Shown: in pieces, positions 34,535 to 42,140 of the stretch
Layout: each line of letters starts with the position of its first letter
Numbering within the stretch: the first letter of the stretch is position 1
NCBI GenBank assembly: GCA_937923965.1
Contig: CALDTL010000009.1
Location: 1 to 48,043, forward strand
DNA length: 48,043 nt
Direction: 5' to 3'
DNA from: an uncultured Caulobacterales bacterium
Lineage (GTDB): Bacteria > Pseudomonadota > Alphaproteobacteria > Caulobacterales > Maricaulaceae
Notes under the pieces: model-generated
The model's input: the letters and a program-made list of their open reading frames with translations, nothing else
What the model was told of the DNA's origin: nothing
The model's database searches: none
Made by a program: the position numbers and the translations under genes

Positions 34535-34591
34535 CACAATTGCTTACACCCGAGCTACATGGAATGCCTCCACGTTGCAAAGGCCCAATAG

Positions 34592-34621
34592 AACCTTCCA
34601 ACAAAAAAAGGAAGGTTTTTT
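34592..34621 (+). terminator. Orphan plus-strand terminator-like hairpin
   Basis: AACCTTCC, a 10-base loop, GGAAGGTT followed by TTTT reads as an intrinsic terminator on the plus strand, yet no plus-strand gene lies upstream. It may end a small RNA antisense to the OmpA-family leader. Confidence 0.5.
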
Positions 34622-34809
34622 ATCAAGAGTTGCCTTTTTGCACCACTTTATCCCTGATTCCGCCCAAAATACCCGTTATTGCAAAGACGCATCCGGGCCA
34701 AGAGAGATCAATTTTACAGTTAAGAAGCGGCATCGCACTTAAAAATTAAGCTGAGTCCCTATCTATTTGAATAGGCTAGGTTTCAGATAATATGTAAGGA
34801 TTCGGAAAA

Positions 34810-34886
34810 TGGTACGCCCTCGCGGATTCGAACCGCGGACATCCTCATTAAAAGTGAGGCGCTCTAACCAACTGAGCTAAGGGCGC
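34810..34886 (-). tRNA. tRNA-Lys (TTT)
   Basis: A complete 77-base cloverleaf with encoded CCA. Anticodon stem-loop CCTCA-CTTTTAA-TGAGG gives anticodon TTT. D arm GCTC..GAGC and T arm CGCGG-TTCGAAT-CCGCG are perfect. The acceptor stem ends in a G1:U72 pair with A73. It lies 65 bases after tgt on the same strand and may be part of its transcript. Confidence 0.96.
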
Positions 34887-34951
34887 TTACCAAAAGCCGC
34901 GCCTAACTAGGGTTGGGCCACAGAGCCGTCAAGCCGAAAAACAATCTAAAC

Positions 34952-36085
34952 TCATGTTATCTCCGGCGTCCAGTTTTTCCGGAAATTGGCGACAAATTGG
35001 TCATACTCGCCCGCTGCAATAGAAACTCGGATTCTGGCCATCAAGTCCTCGAAATAGGCGATATTATGCCAAGAGAGAAGCATTGCGCCCAAAAGTTCAT
35101 TCGAGCGGATCAAATGATGCACATAGGCCTTGGAATAATCTTGCGATGCCGGGCAGTTGATTCTGCTGTCCAAAGGGGATTCATCTTCCGCGAACTCGGC
35201 GCGCTTTATGTTGAAAGGCCCGGTATCGGTCCAAACCTGGCCATGTCGCCCGGAACGAGTCGGGATAACGCAATCGAACATATCCACCCCGCGATAAACG
35301 GCCTCCACAATATCTATCGGTTTCCCGACGCCCATTAGATATCGTGGCCGAGCTTTGGGAAGGTAAGGCGTTGTCACCTCTAAGGTTTCGCACATTGCGG
35401 TGTGCCCCTCTCCAACGGCGAGGCCCCCGATCGCGAATCCGCCATAACCGCCTGCCGTATCTTCTTTTATCGACGCCTCGGCGGACATCTTGCGCAATTC
35501 AGGATAATTCGACCCTTGAACAATCGCGAAAAGGGTTTGCGATTCTCTTTCGCCAAAGGCGGCCAGAGAGCGCTGTCCCCACCGCAAAGACAGCTCCATA
35601 GACTCCGCCGCTTTATCATAGCTTACCGGAAAATCCGTACATTCATCCAATTGCATCGAAATGTCAGCGCCAAGCAGATCCGCCTGAATTTCGATAGACC
35701 GCTCAGGGGAAAGCATATGTTTGGACCCGTCCAGGTGACTCTGGAAGGTCACGCCCTCCTCGGTCATTTTGCGGAGTTTGGACAAGGACCAGACCTGAAA
35801 GCCGCCCGAGTCGGTGAGGATTGGGCCATCCCAACCGCCAAATTTGTGTAAGCCTCCTAGCCGCGCCACACGTTCAGCCCCCGGCCGCAGCATCAAATGA
35901 TAGGTGTTCCCAAGGATAATATCCGCACCCGCTTGGCGGACCTGATCCATATAAACCCCCTTTACCGTGCCTGCGGTCCCCACAGGCATGAAGGCGGGCG
36001 TTCGGATGTCTCCGCGCGGCGTACGCAAAACGCCTGTGCGAGCAGCGCCATCGGAATGATGAATATCAAATGGAAATTTCGCCAT
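34952..36085 (-). CDS. tgt: Queuine/preQ1 tRNA-guanine transglycosylase, Zn site altered
   Basis: Tgt swaps guanine-34 for preQ1 in tRNA-Asp, -Asn, -His and -Tyr, a step toward queuosine. The 377-residue protein keeps the active-site motifs [24 protein letters not shown] and the nucleophile region [14 protein letters not shown]. In the zinc-binding CxCxxC...H site the aligned residues are Ile309, Cys311, Ser314 and His340, so two of the usual four ligands are missing; the DNA reads ATC and TCG at these codons with no frameshift. The start is ATG 36085, which shares one base with the queA TAA (TAATG); an earlier TTG is unlikely. queA-tgt-tRNA-Lys form one direction. Confidence 0.95.
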   Translation of the reverse strand: MAKFPFDIHHSDGAARTGVLRTPRGDIRTPAFMPVGTAGTVKGVYMDQVRQAGADIILGNTYHLMLRPGAERVARLGGLHKFGGWDGPILTDSGGFQVWSLSKLRKMTEEGVTFQSHLDGSKHMLSPERSIEIQADLLGADISMQLDECTDFPVSYDKAAESMELSLRWGQRSLAAFGERESQTLFAIVQGSNYPELRKMSAEASIKEDTAGGYGGFAIGGLAVGEGHTAMCETLEVTTPYLPKARPRYLMGVGKPIDIVEAVYRGVDMFDCVIPTRSGRHGQVWTDTGPFNIKRAEFAEDESPLDSRINCPASQDYSKAYVHHLIRSNELLGAMLLSWHNIAYFEDLMARIRVSIAAGEYDQFVANFRKNWTPEIT

Positions 36086-37143
36086 TATTCCGCTTTCCAA
36101 ATCAAGGAACTGTCACCGTAGGAATAAAAGCGATAGCCCTCATTTATGGCCGTCTCATACGCGGCTTGTATCCGATCAAGACCGGCCAAAGCACTCACCA
36201 GCATGAAAAGTGTTGATTTTGGAAGATGGAAATTGGTCATCAGACCATCAATAATCTGAAAACTCGATCCGGGCGTTATAAAAATATCCGTCTCGCGGGA
36301 TTGCGCGACCAGAACCCCGTCATCGGCCGCCGACTCTAAAGCGCGTAATGTCGTGGTTCCAACTGCGATGATGCGGCGGCCTTCTTCTTTGGCAGCATTT
36401 ATTCTCTGGGCGGCCTCAAGTGATAGTGTGAACCACTCGCTGTGCATGTCGTGATCCTCCGTATCGTCAGATTTGACCGGCAAGAAGGTGCCTGCGCCGA
36501 CATGAAGCGTGAGCGCCTCGCGCTGAACTCCCGCTAAATCTAAATTTTTCAGAAGCTTATCCGTGAAATGTAACCCAGCCGTAGGAGCAGCAACGGAGCC
36601 GCTGTCTTTCGCATATATGGTTTGATAATCCTCAATGTCTTGAGGGTCGGGCGTGCGTTTACTCGCGATATACGGCGGCAGCGGCGGCACGCCGCATCGT
36701 TCAAAGGCCCCCTGCAAGGCTGGGCCTGACGCATTGAAACGAAGGGTCAAATCCCCCCCATCACGCTTTTCGCTCACCTCGGCAGACAACGCGCTATCGA
36801 AGATCAATTTATCGCCTATCCGCAGGCGTTTCGCAGGTCGGCAAAACGCGTCCCATGCCGCCTCATCTCGGCGTTTGTGTAAATTCACCGTCACGGACAC
36901 ATCACCCCCGCCGCCATGCGCGCGGGCCGGTCGCCGCGCACGAAGCGCCGCAGGAAAAACCTTAGTTTCGTTAAACACCAAAACATCCCCTGCCCGCAAA
37001 AGCTTAGGCAGATCAAACACATGATGATGTTCAAACTCAGACTGTGCAGGAATATGCAAGAGCCGCGCACTATCACGCGGACTGGCTGGCCGAAGCGCAA
37101 TTGCGCGCTCCGGTAAGTTAAAATCAAAAAGTGAGACGTCCAT
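36085..37143 (-). CDS. queA: S-adenosylmethionine:tRNA ribosyltransferase-isomerase
   Basis: QueA moves the ribosyl part of SAM onto preQ1-tRNA to make epoxyqueuosine, the step after Tgt. The 352-residue length and motifs [50 protein letters not shown], and [15 protein letters not shown] define the family. Its stop and the tgt start share one base, so translation is coupled. It follows the cytoplasmic cyclophilin gene by 23 bases on the same strand. Confidence 0.97.
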   Translation of the reverse strand: MDVSLFDFNLPERAIALRPASPRDSARLLHIPAQSEFEHHHVFDLPKLLRAGDVLVFNETKVFPAALRARRPARAHGGGGDVSVTVNLHKRRDEAAWDAFCRPAKRLRIGDKLIFDSALSAEVSEKRDGGDLTLRFNASGPALQGAFERCGVPPLPPYIASKRTPDPQDIEDYQTIYAKDSGSVAAPTAGLHFTDKLLKNLDLAGVQREALTLHVGAGTFLPVKSDDTEDHDMHSEWFTLSLEAAQRINAAKEEGRRIIAVGTTTLRALESAADDGVLVAQSRETDIFITPGSSFQIIDGLMTNFHLPKSTLFMLVSALAGLDRIQAAYETAINEGYRFYSYGDSSLIWKAE

Positions 37144-37166
37144 ATTGGACTGCCTATTTTAGAGGA

Positions 37167-37625
37167 TTAAGCGACCGTCATCTTAACGATTTTGCCGGGC
37201 ATACGAGGCGGCTCGCCTTTAGGAAGCGCGTGAACGAGCTCCATCCCGGCCTCTACTTCGCCCCAGACTGTGTACTGATTATCAAGGAAACCTGCTTCAT
37301 CTAGGCAGATAAAAAACTGACTTGAGGCGGAATTTGGATTCTGAGAGCGCGCCATAGAGCAAACGCCTTCTACGTGAGGATGGCGATTGAACTCAGCTTT
37401 GATCTGCTTGTCAGCGCCGCCCATACCTGTGCCATTTGGACATCCGCCTTGGGCCATAAAGCCGTCAATCACGCGGTGGAATGTGAGGCCATCATAAAAG
37501 CCCTCTTTTGCCAATCGGGTGATCTGCTCAACGTGCAAAGGCGCGAGGTCGGGACGAAGTAAGATCGTGACATCGCCCGTTTCGCCTTTGTTATTGTCGA
37601 CAGTCATGATGAGTTTTTCGGCCAT
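37167..37625 (-). CDS. Cytoplasmic cyclophilin-type peptidyl-prolyl isomerase
   Basis: A 152-residue cyclophilin that catalyses cis-trans isomerisation of Xaa-Pro bonds. It has FHRVIDGFMAQGG (catalytic Arg and Phe), SASSQFFI and YTVWGEV motifs and no signal peptide, so it is a PpiB-like cytoplasmic form. GGAG seven bases before ATG 37625 supports that start over the in-frame ATG at 37637. Paired cyclophilins, one exported and one cytoplasmic, lie between coaD and queA in many alphaproteobacteria. Confidence 0.95.
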   Translation of the reverse strand: MAEKLIMTVDNNKGETGDVTILLRPDLAPLHVEQITRLAKEGFYDGLTFHRVIDGFMAQGGCPNGTGMGGADKQIKAEFNRHPHVEGVCSMARSQNPNSASSQFFICLDEAGFLDNQYTVWGEVEAGMELVHALPKGEPPRMPGKIVKMTVA

Positions 37626-37678
37626 GTTAGGCTCCATTATTTGTAGTTATGTTATTTGCTATGTTGAGAGAGCGCCGC

Positions 37679-38596
37679 CTAAAGCGTGCGGGTTGGAACC
37701 GATAGATCGCATACGTCCGGAAATGTTCCGTCCTCATTTTGCTGCGTTTTAACCCAATTGGCAAACGCCGGGCTATCCGTCCTTAAAACCTGAACCTTTG
37801 GGCGGTCCGCTTCTGGCATATCGATTGCCATATTTACATCCGTCATGCGGTCTGGGACCCACCCTGGGACCTCGCCGATTGTGCCCACCTTAGGCTTCTC
37901 GAGTAGCTCATGCCCCATGACCGTATTGCCCCAAATAGAATATTGCATATCCAAATGGCTAGCTTTGGCACGCATGAGGAAAAACTGGCTATTGGCGCTA
38001 TTTGGATCGCTTGTGCGCGCCATCGAGGTCACACCTTTACAATGCAGACCAAAGGCATTCACTTTACCGTCTTTCGTGAACATCGCTTGGCTCGTTGGTT
38101 GGCTCGCGATGGGGAGGCTCTTGTAAAATCCGACGCCGATCTCGCTATCTCCGGCTTTTTGCGCCGTGACCAACGTAAAGGGCAGATCAGCGCCTCGCCT
38201 AAAGGTAAATTCGGCTTCAATGTCCGGCAAATCTGAATCGCCTGTTCCGTCGCCGTTTGAGCCGTCACCAGTCTGGTTCATGAAACCCTCAATCACGCGG
38301 TGAAATACAACATTGTCGTAGAACCCCTGTTTCGCGAGAGTTTTAACTTGTGCCACATGTTTAGGTGCGATTTCCGGAAAGAGCTCAACGGCAATTTCGC
38401 CATATTTCGTATCAATGATCATGAGGTTTTCAGGATCAACCGTCCGCCACGCTTCATCCGGCGCAATGAAGCCTGTTGCTGTTGCGCTGGCAACGGCCGT
38501 GACTTCGGTGATTTTTGTTTCTGATTGTTCAGCAGCACACGCTGTTCCTACGAAAGCCGCAGAGACAGCAAGAGGCCAAAATATCCGGTGACTCAT
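37679..38596 (-). CDS. Periplasmic cyclophilin-type peptidyl-prolyl isomerase
   Basis: A 305-residue exported cyclophilin. The N-terminal signal (residues 1-~21, FVGTACAAEQ) is followed by a ~30-residue Thr/Ala linker; the Cys in GTAC is a possible but poor lipobox. The cyclophilin core begins near residue 57 and has FHRVIEGFMNQTGD, SANSQFFLMRA and YSIWGN. A C-terminal extension of ~60 residues after the core (from ~245) contains no domain I recognise. It likely assists folding of exported proteins. Its ATG overlaps the coaD stop by four bases (ATGA). Confidence 0.93.
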   Translation of the reverse strand: MSHRIFWPLAVSAAFVGTACAAEQSETKITEVTAVASATATGFIAPDEAWRTVDPENLMIIDTKYGEIAVELFPEIAPKHVAQVKTLAKQGFYDNVVFHRVIEGFMNQTGDGSNGDGTGDSDLPDIEAEFTFRRGADLPFTLVTAQKAGDSEIGVGFYKSLPIASQPTSQAMFTKDGKVNAFGLHCKGVTSMARTSDPNSANSQFFLMRAKASHLDMQYSIWGNTVMGHELLEKPKVGTIGEVPGWVPDRMTDVNMAIDMPEADRPKVQVLRTDSPAFANWVKTQQNEDGTFPDVCDLSVPTRTL

Positions 38597-39084
38597 GTGA
38601 ATTTATCCTTCAAACGCGCTTCGACTTCGGGGGTCACAAATTGCGACACATCTCCGCCAAGCCTAGCAATTTCCTTCACCAAACGACTCGCAATCGTCTG
38701 ATATTGCGGGTCCGCCATAAGGAACACAGTTTCAATATCTGGATTGAGACGATCATTCATCCCTGCCATCTGAAACTCATATTCAAAATCGCTTACCGCT
38801 CTTAGGCCGCGCACTATCATTGACGCACCGCATTGTTCAACAAAATGTATCAGTAATCCTTCAAACGGAAGCACATCCACTTCAATGTTCTCGCGAAGCG
38901 GCGCAACGACGTGCTCGACCATCTGCACACGATCATCGAGGCCAAATAAGGGCCCTTTAGACCGGTTGATTGCGACCCCGATAATCAGCTTGTCGCAAAG
39001 TTTAGAGGCCCGTTTCATAATATCCAAATGCCCGAGGGTCATCGGGTCAAATGTGCCGGGATAAAGTGCGGTGCGTTTTGTCAT
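38593..39084 (-). CDS. coaD: Phosphopantetheine adenylyltransferase
   Basis: CoaD joins 4'-phosphopantetheine and ATP to form dephospho-CoA. At 163 residues with the nucleotidyltransferase motif YPGTFDPMTLGHLDIM (TxGH type) and the second motif in RGLRAVSDFEYE, it is a normal member. It begins the coaD-ppi-ppi-queA-tgt run and overlaps the next gene by four bases. Upstream, where gyrA normally sits in this cluster, there are instead an unknown lipoprotein gene and an autotransporter gene. Confidence 0.97.
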   Translation of the reverse strand: MTKRTALYPGTFDPMTLGHLDIMKRASKLCDKLIIGVAINRSKGPLFGLDDRVQMVEHVVAPLRENIEVDVLPFEGLLIHFVEQCGASMIVRGLRAVSDFEYEFQMAGMNDRLNPDIETVFLMADPQYQTIASRLVKEIARLGGDVSQFVTPEVEARLKDKFT

Positions 39085-39146
39085 ACGGTAGACTATATGG
39101 GCTCGAGGCCTGGGTTGCCAGACGTTATTGGTCTTGAAGACTAAAA

Positions 39147-39878
39147 TCAGCTGGAATCACCAGCCCTGTTTATGAAATCCAAAAGCTTTTCAGAATCAGA
39201 CACTTCTAAGCCACGGTTCTTGCCGACTGACGACTTCATATTGAGGTAATTCCCCCCAATAGATTTGCAGATTTTTTCGACATCGCCAGACGATCTGTAA
39301 GGTCCAGTATATCGCGTTTTGAAGAAGTCTTTTTCAAACATTTCGTCGATCGTCACCAAACTCATTTTCCCCTCGCTAGCGTCTATGTAAACGGCACTCG
39401 GGGTTGGCGACAGCGTAATCTCATTTGATGTATTCGCACCTGAAAGCAGCCCTGAAAGTCCGGCTAGAAGGGAAGACTCATCAAGAGATTGCGCGCTACA
39501 GTCATCGGAGAGCTTCTGATCATAGGTGAACCCGCGGGGCGGCAAAAGAGAGTCTAAAGTTGATTGGGTGGTCTGAAAATTAGTCGCCAAACTATCGCCT
39601 GAAAACCGGCTCAGATAGACCGTAAAGATGCGTTCATCACCGGAGTAATTACAACTCACATCCGTTCCATTTTCTCTGAACACCTTCGTGCTGGTTCGAG
39701 GAATCCCGTCAATTTCGGGAGGACAACTCAATCCCATAACGGATTGATAGGCGGAGCCATCGGACTTTTGTGTAAACCCCGTATATTGAAGCTTACCCAA
39801 ATCCTCAGGAGCGTCGGTTGTGGCGCATCCGGTGAATAGAATCCCCGCGCCAAAAACAATTGCACCGAATTTCCGCAT
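39147..39878 (-). CDS. Unknown lipoprotein
   Basis: A 243-residue protein that I do not recognise. The N-terminus (residues 1-18) is a clean lipoprotein signal with lipobox FTGC, Cys18 lipidated, followed by ATTDAPED; Ala after Cys favours the outer membrane. The mature part has four to six Cys (for example SCPPEI, SCNYSG, DDCSAQ, EKICKS) and a Gly/Ser/Leu-rich stretch around 140-150. It lies 62 bases before coaD on the same strand, after the terminator of the autotransporter gene, so it probably has its own promoter. Context suggests an envelope role; nothing more can be said. Confidence 0.8.
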   Translation of the reverse strand: MRKFGAIVFGAGILFTGCATTDAPEDLGKLQYTGFTQKSDGSAYQSVMGLSCPPEIDGIPRTSTKVFRENGTDVSCNYSGDERIFTVYLSRFSGDSLATNFQTTQSTLDSLLPPRGFTYDQKLSDDCSAQSLDESSLLAGLSGLLSGANTSNEITLSPTPSAVYIDASEGKMSLVTIDEMFEKDFFKTRYTGPYRSSGDVEKICKSIGGNYLNMKSSVGKNRGLEVSDSEKLLDFINRAGDSS

Positions 39879-39995
39879 CTCATGTTCCCCTCTTACATAC
39901 AGAGGAAGTCTCTACTGCTCGCCCGCCCAGGTCAATAAGATCGTAGGACAACGCCATAACCAATTCAGACTCACATGATTCACCAGTTTAAAAGC

Positions 39996-40023
39996 AAAAA
40001 CCCCGACACAAGGCCGGGGTTTT
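39996..40023 (-). terminator. Rho-independent terminator of the autotransporter gene
   Basis: AAAACCCCG and CGGGGTTTT pair perfectly around a nine-base loop; on the minus strand the stem is followed by TTTTTGC. It is 24 bases after the autotransporter stop codon and separates this gene from the downstream lipoprotein. Confidence 0.9.
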
Positions 40024-40046
40024 CTCGTCTTATTTTTAGATGGGAA

Positions 40047-42005
40047 TTACCAGCTAGCCGCGAAACCTGCGCGTCCGCCAGTTTTCCCGCCGCTCAAGCC
40101 CGTCGCGATACCACCGTTGAACTGGAAGTTCTCGTTGTAACGATAAGCAATTGAACCAGCTAAGGCGCTTTCGCTGTCATAGACACCAACACCGCCGGAC
40201 ACGGCAAATGTCTGACCGATTGGCACATAAGCCGTATCCAGAGCGATTGCCGCCGCGATACCACCGCGGTTCTCATCAATTGCATCTCTATTGCCTTCAA
40301 TAGCGCTAGCATTAGCCAAAATTGCAGCAGAATTGAGCAATATGTCGCTTTGGTTTTGCGTGATGAGGCCCAGGTTAGCGGCTAGTCCGGCGGACAGAGA
40401 ATAATCCGTTGAAAGATTACCGAAACGGTCAGTCGTAACAACACCCACTTCACCCGTCTGCGCGGCAGCGGATTCTGCAGAGTTCACGCCGCTAAGCCGA
40501 TAAGTCGCGGTTTCTCCGCCGATAGAGATCTGACCAGCTTCCGTTGCCGTAGCACCGTCACCGATTGCAATAGATCCGTCGCCGCTGGCAACCGTTTGGT
40601 TACCCAAAGCAACGGCGCCTACGCCTGATGCATTGGCCGCTTCACCAATGGCTGTAGATCTGACGCCCGACGCATTGGCAAGGTGACCGAAAGCGTGTGC
40701 CCGCTCAGCGGTCGCTGATGACTGCCAACCATAGGCTGTAGCGGCCAGGCCGTCTGCTGTTGACTCCCCGCCGACTGCCGTCGTTGAGTTGCCATTTGCC
40801 GTGGCTTGCGTACCGAATGCGGTCGCATCGACACCTGTTGCGCTGGCTTCGTTACCGACTGAAGTGGCTTGCTCCCCGTTCGCGATTGCGGCTTCGCCGA
40901 CTGCGAGTGTCCGGTCGCCGGTGGCAGCCGCAAGATGACCAAGTGCATGCGCACGTTCACCTGTTGCGTTTGACCGCCAACCGAAAGCTGTTGCAGCTAA
41001 GCCGTCTGCAGTAGACTCGCCGCCGATTGCTGTCGTGGAGTTACCGTTGGCCGTTGATTGCGTGCCGAATGCGGTCGCATCGACACCCGTTGCGCTGGCT
41101 TCGTTACCGACTGAAGTGGCTTGCTCGCCCGTCGCGACGGCCGCTTCGCCCACTGCCAGAGTCCGCAGGCCGGTGGCCGTTGCAAGATGGCCGAGAGCAT
41201 GAGCACGTTCGCCAGTCGCATTGGACCTCCAACCAAAGGCCGTCGCAGCCAGACCATCTGCAGCCGCTTCGCCGCCGACAGCTGTGGTTGAATTACCAAT
41301 CGCAGAAGATTCCGTGCCGATCGCGACGGCGTCGACGCCGGACGCATCGGATGCGTTACCAACAGCGACACTTTCCAAGCCGCGCGCTAGGGAGTTGTTA
41401 CCGAAAGCGGATGAGAACGCGCCTGTCGCAGACGATTCATGTCCATAAGCTGTTGCGCGCTCCTCTGTCGCTTCTGACCGGAAACCACCCGCCGTTGACG
41501 CGAGGCCGCTTGCGACAGCCTCCCCGCCGACTGCCGTTGATAGCGCGCCGCTGGCTACAGCTTCTGAACCGATAGCAACGGCGTTGTTCGCGCTTGCCGC
41601 GGCAAGATTACCGACAGCGATTGCTTCGAGGCCTGAGGCTGCGGCTGCTTCGCCAACAGCAGTTGAGCGCACGCCTGTCGCTGATGCCAGATGACCAAAT
41701 GCTTGAGCGCGTTCTGCCGTCGCTGAAGCACGCCAACCAACCGCGGTCGTGCCAGCGCCTCTCGCTGTTGACTCTCCGCCAATCGCCGTTGTTGAAGGCC
41801 CGGTCGCAGTTGAATCTGTACCAACGGCCGTGGCATCTGCGCCATCTGCATCAGCGTTGACACCGCATTCTAAGGAGGTGGCGTCGACGTCGCCTGTATT
41901 ACAGTCTGCCGTTTGGTCAGCGAAGGCCATCTGTGGCAGCGCAGCCATAAAGGCTGTCGAAACGACTGATGTGAGAAAAAGTTTTTTGAATTGAGTGTTT
42001 GACAA
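40047..42005 (-). CDS. YadA-type trimeric autotransporter adhesin
   Basis: A 652-residue surface adhesin of the type V-c class. A signal peptide (1-29, AFA-D) is followed by a Cys-bearing segment (Cys35, Cys47), then 30 YadA-head repeats of 14 residues (AVG..A.A.G type) in five 84-residue supermodules (residues 56-475, DNA 40581-41840). A short neck and coiled-coil segment (about 490-570) leads to the C-terminal YadA anchor (AAIALDTAYVPIGQTFAVSGG ..., ending in W), which trimerises to form the outer-membrane pore. The stalk is very short. The likely start is a TTG at 42005 with GGGAGA seven bases upstream; a GTG at 42065 would add a non-signal-like leader. Confidence 0.92.
   Translation of the reverse strand: MSNTQFKKLFLTSVVSTAFMAALPQMAFADQTADCNTGDVDATSLECGVNADADGADATAVGTDSTATGPSTTAIGGESTARGAGTTAVGWRASATAERAQAFGHLASATGVRSTAVGEAAAASGLEAIAVGNLAAASANNAVAIGSEAVASGALSTAVGGEAVASGLASTAGGFRSEATEERATAYGHESSATGAFSSAFGNNSLARGLESVAVGNASDASGVDAVAIGTESSAIGNSTTAVGGEAAADGLAATAFGWRSNATGERAHALGHLATATGLRTLAVGEAAVATGEQATSVGNEASATGVDATAFGTQSTANGNSTTAIGGESTADGLAATAFGWRSNATGERAHALGHLAAATGDRTLAVGEAAIANGEQATSVGNEASATGVDATAFGTQATANGNSTTAVGGESTADGLAATAYGWQSSATAERAHAFGHLANASGVRSTAIGEAANASGVGAVALGNQTVASGDGSIAIGDGATATEAGQISIGGETATYRLSGVNSAESAAAQTGEVGVVTTDRFGNLSTDYSLSAGLAANLGLITQNQSDILLNSAAILANASAIEGNRDAIDENRGGIAAAIALDTAYVPIGQTFAVSGGVGVYDSESALAGSIAYRYNENFQFNGGIATGLSGGKTGGRAGFAASW
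40581..41840. repeat. Five tandem 252-bp supermodules in the autotransporter gene
   Basis: The coding DNA repeats with a period of 252 bases (84 residues = six 14-residue head repeats). A segment beginning CCGAATGCGGTCGCATCG recurs at 40813 and at 41065, exactly 252 apart, with long near-identity; the two outer units are more diverged. Unit order inside each module is constant. Confidence 0.9.
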
Positions 42006-42106
42006 TTTGGTCTCCCGTTGAGTTAAGCAGACGGGGACCGTAAAAGTTGTTTCTCCCCCACCCACACTCTAGATACGGATTTCGAGGGATTTGGTTGCAA
42101 TTAAAG

Positions 42107-42121
42107 TTAAAAAAAAATTAA
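42107..42121 (-). promoter_or_regulatory. Candidate CtrA box upstream of the autotransporter gene
   Basis: TTAA-AAAAAAA-TTAA fits the CtrA full-site consensus exactly, about 100 bases before the TTG start. The AT-rich setting makes a chance match possible. Confidence 0.35.
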
Positions 42122-42140
42122 ACCCAGTATTTTCAGATAG

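Larger units (their letters stand above)
34470..34809. promoter_or_regulatory. Upstream region of the OmpA-family gene
   Basis: About 340 bases without a supported gene. It holds the Shine-Dalgarno (GGAGG), a palindrome TCCCGTCGACGGGA (34521-34534), and a plus-strand terminator-like hairpin (34592-34621). I find no promoter with good spacing. A small plus-strand frame from about 34540 has no coding signs. Confidence 0.5.
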
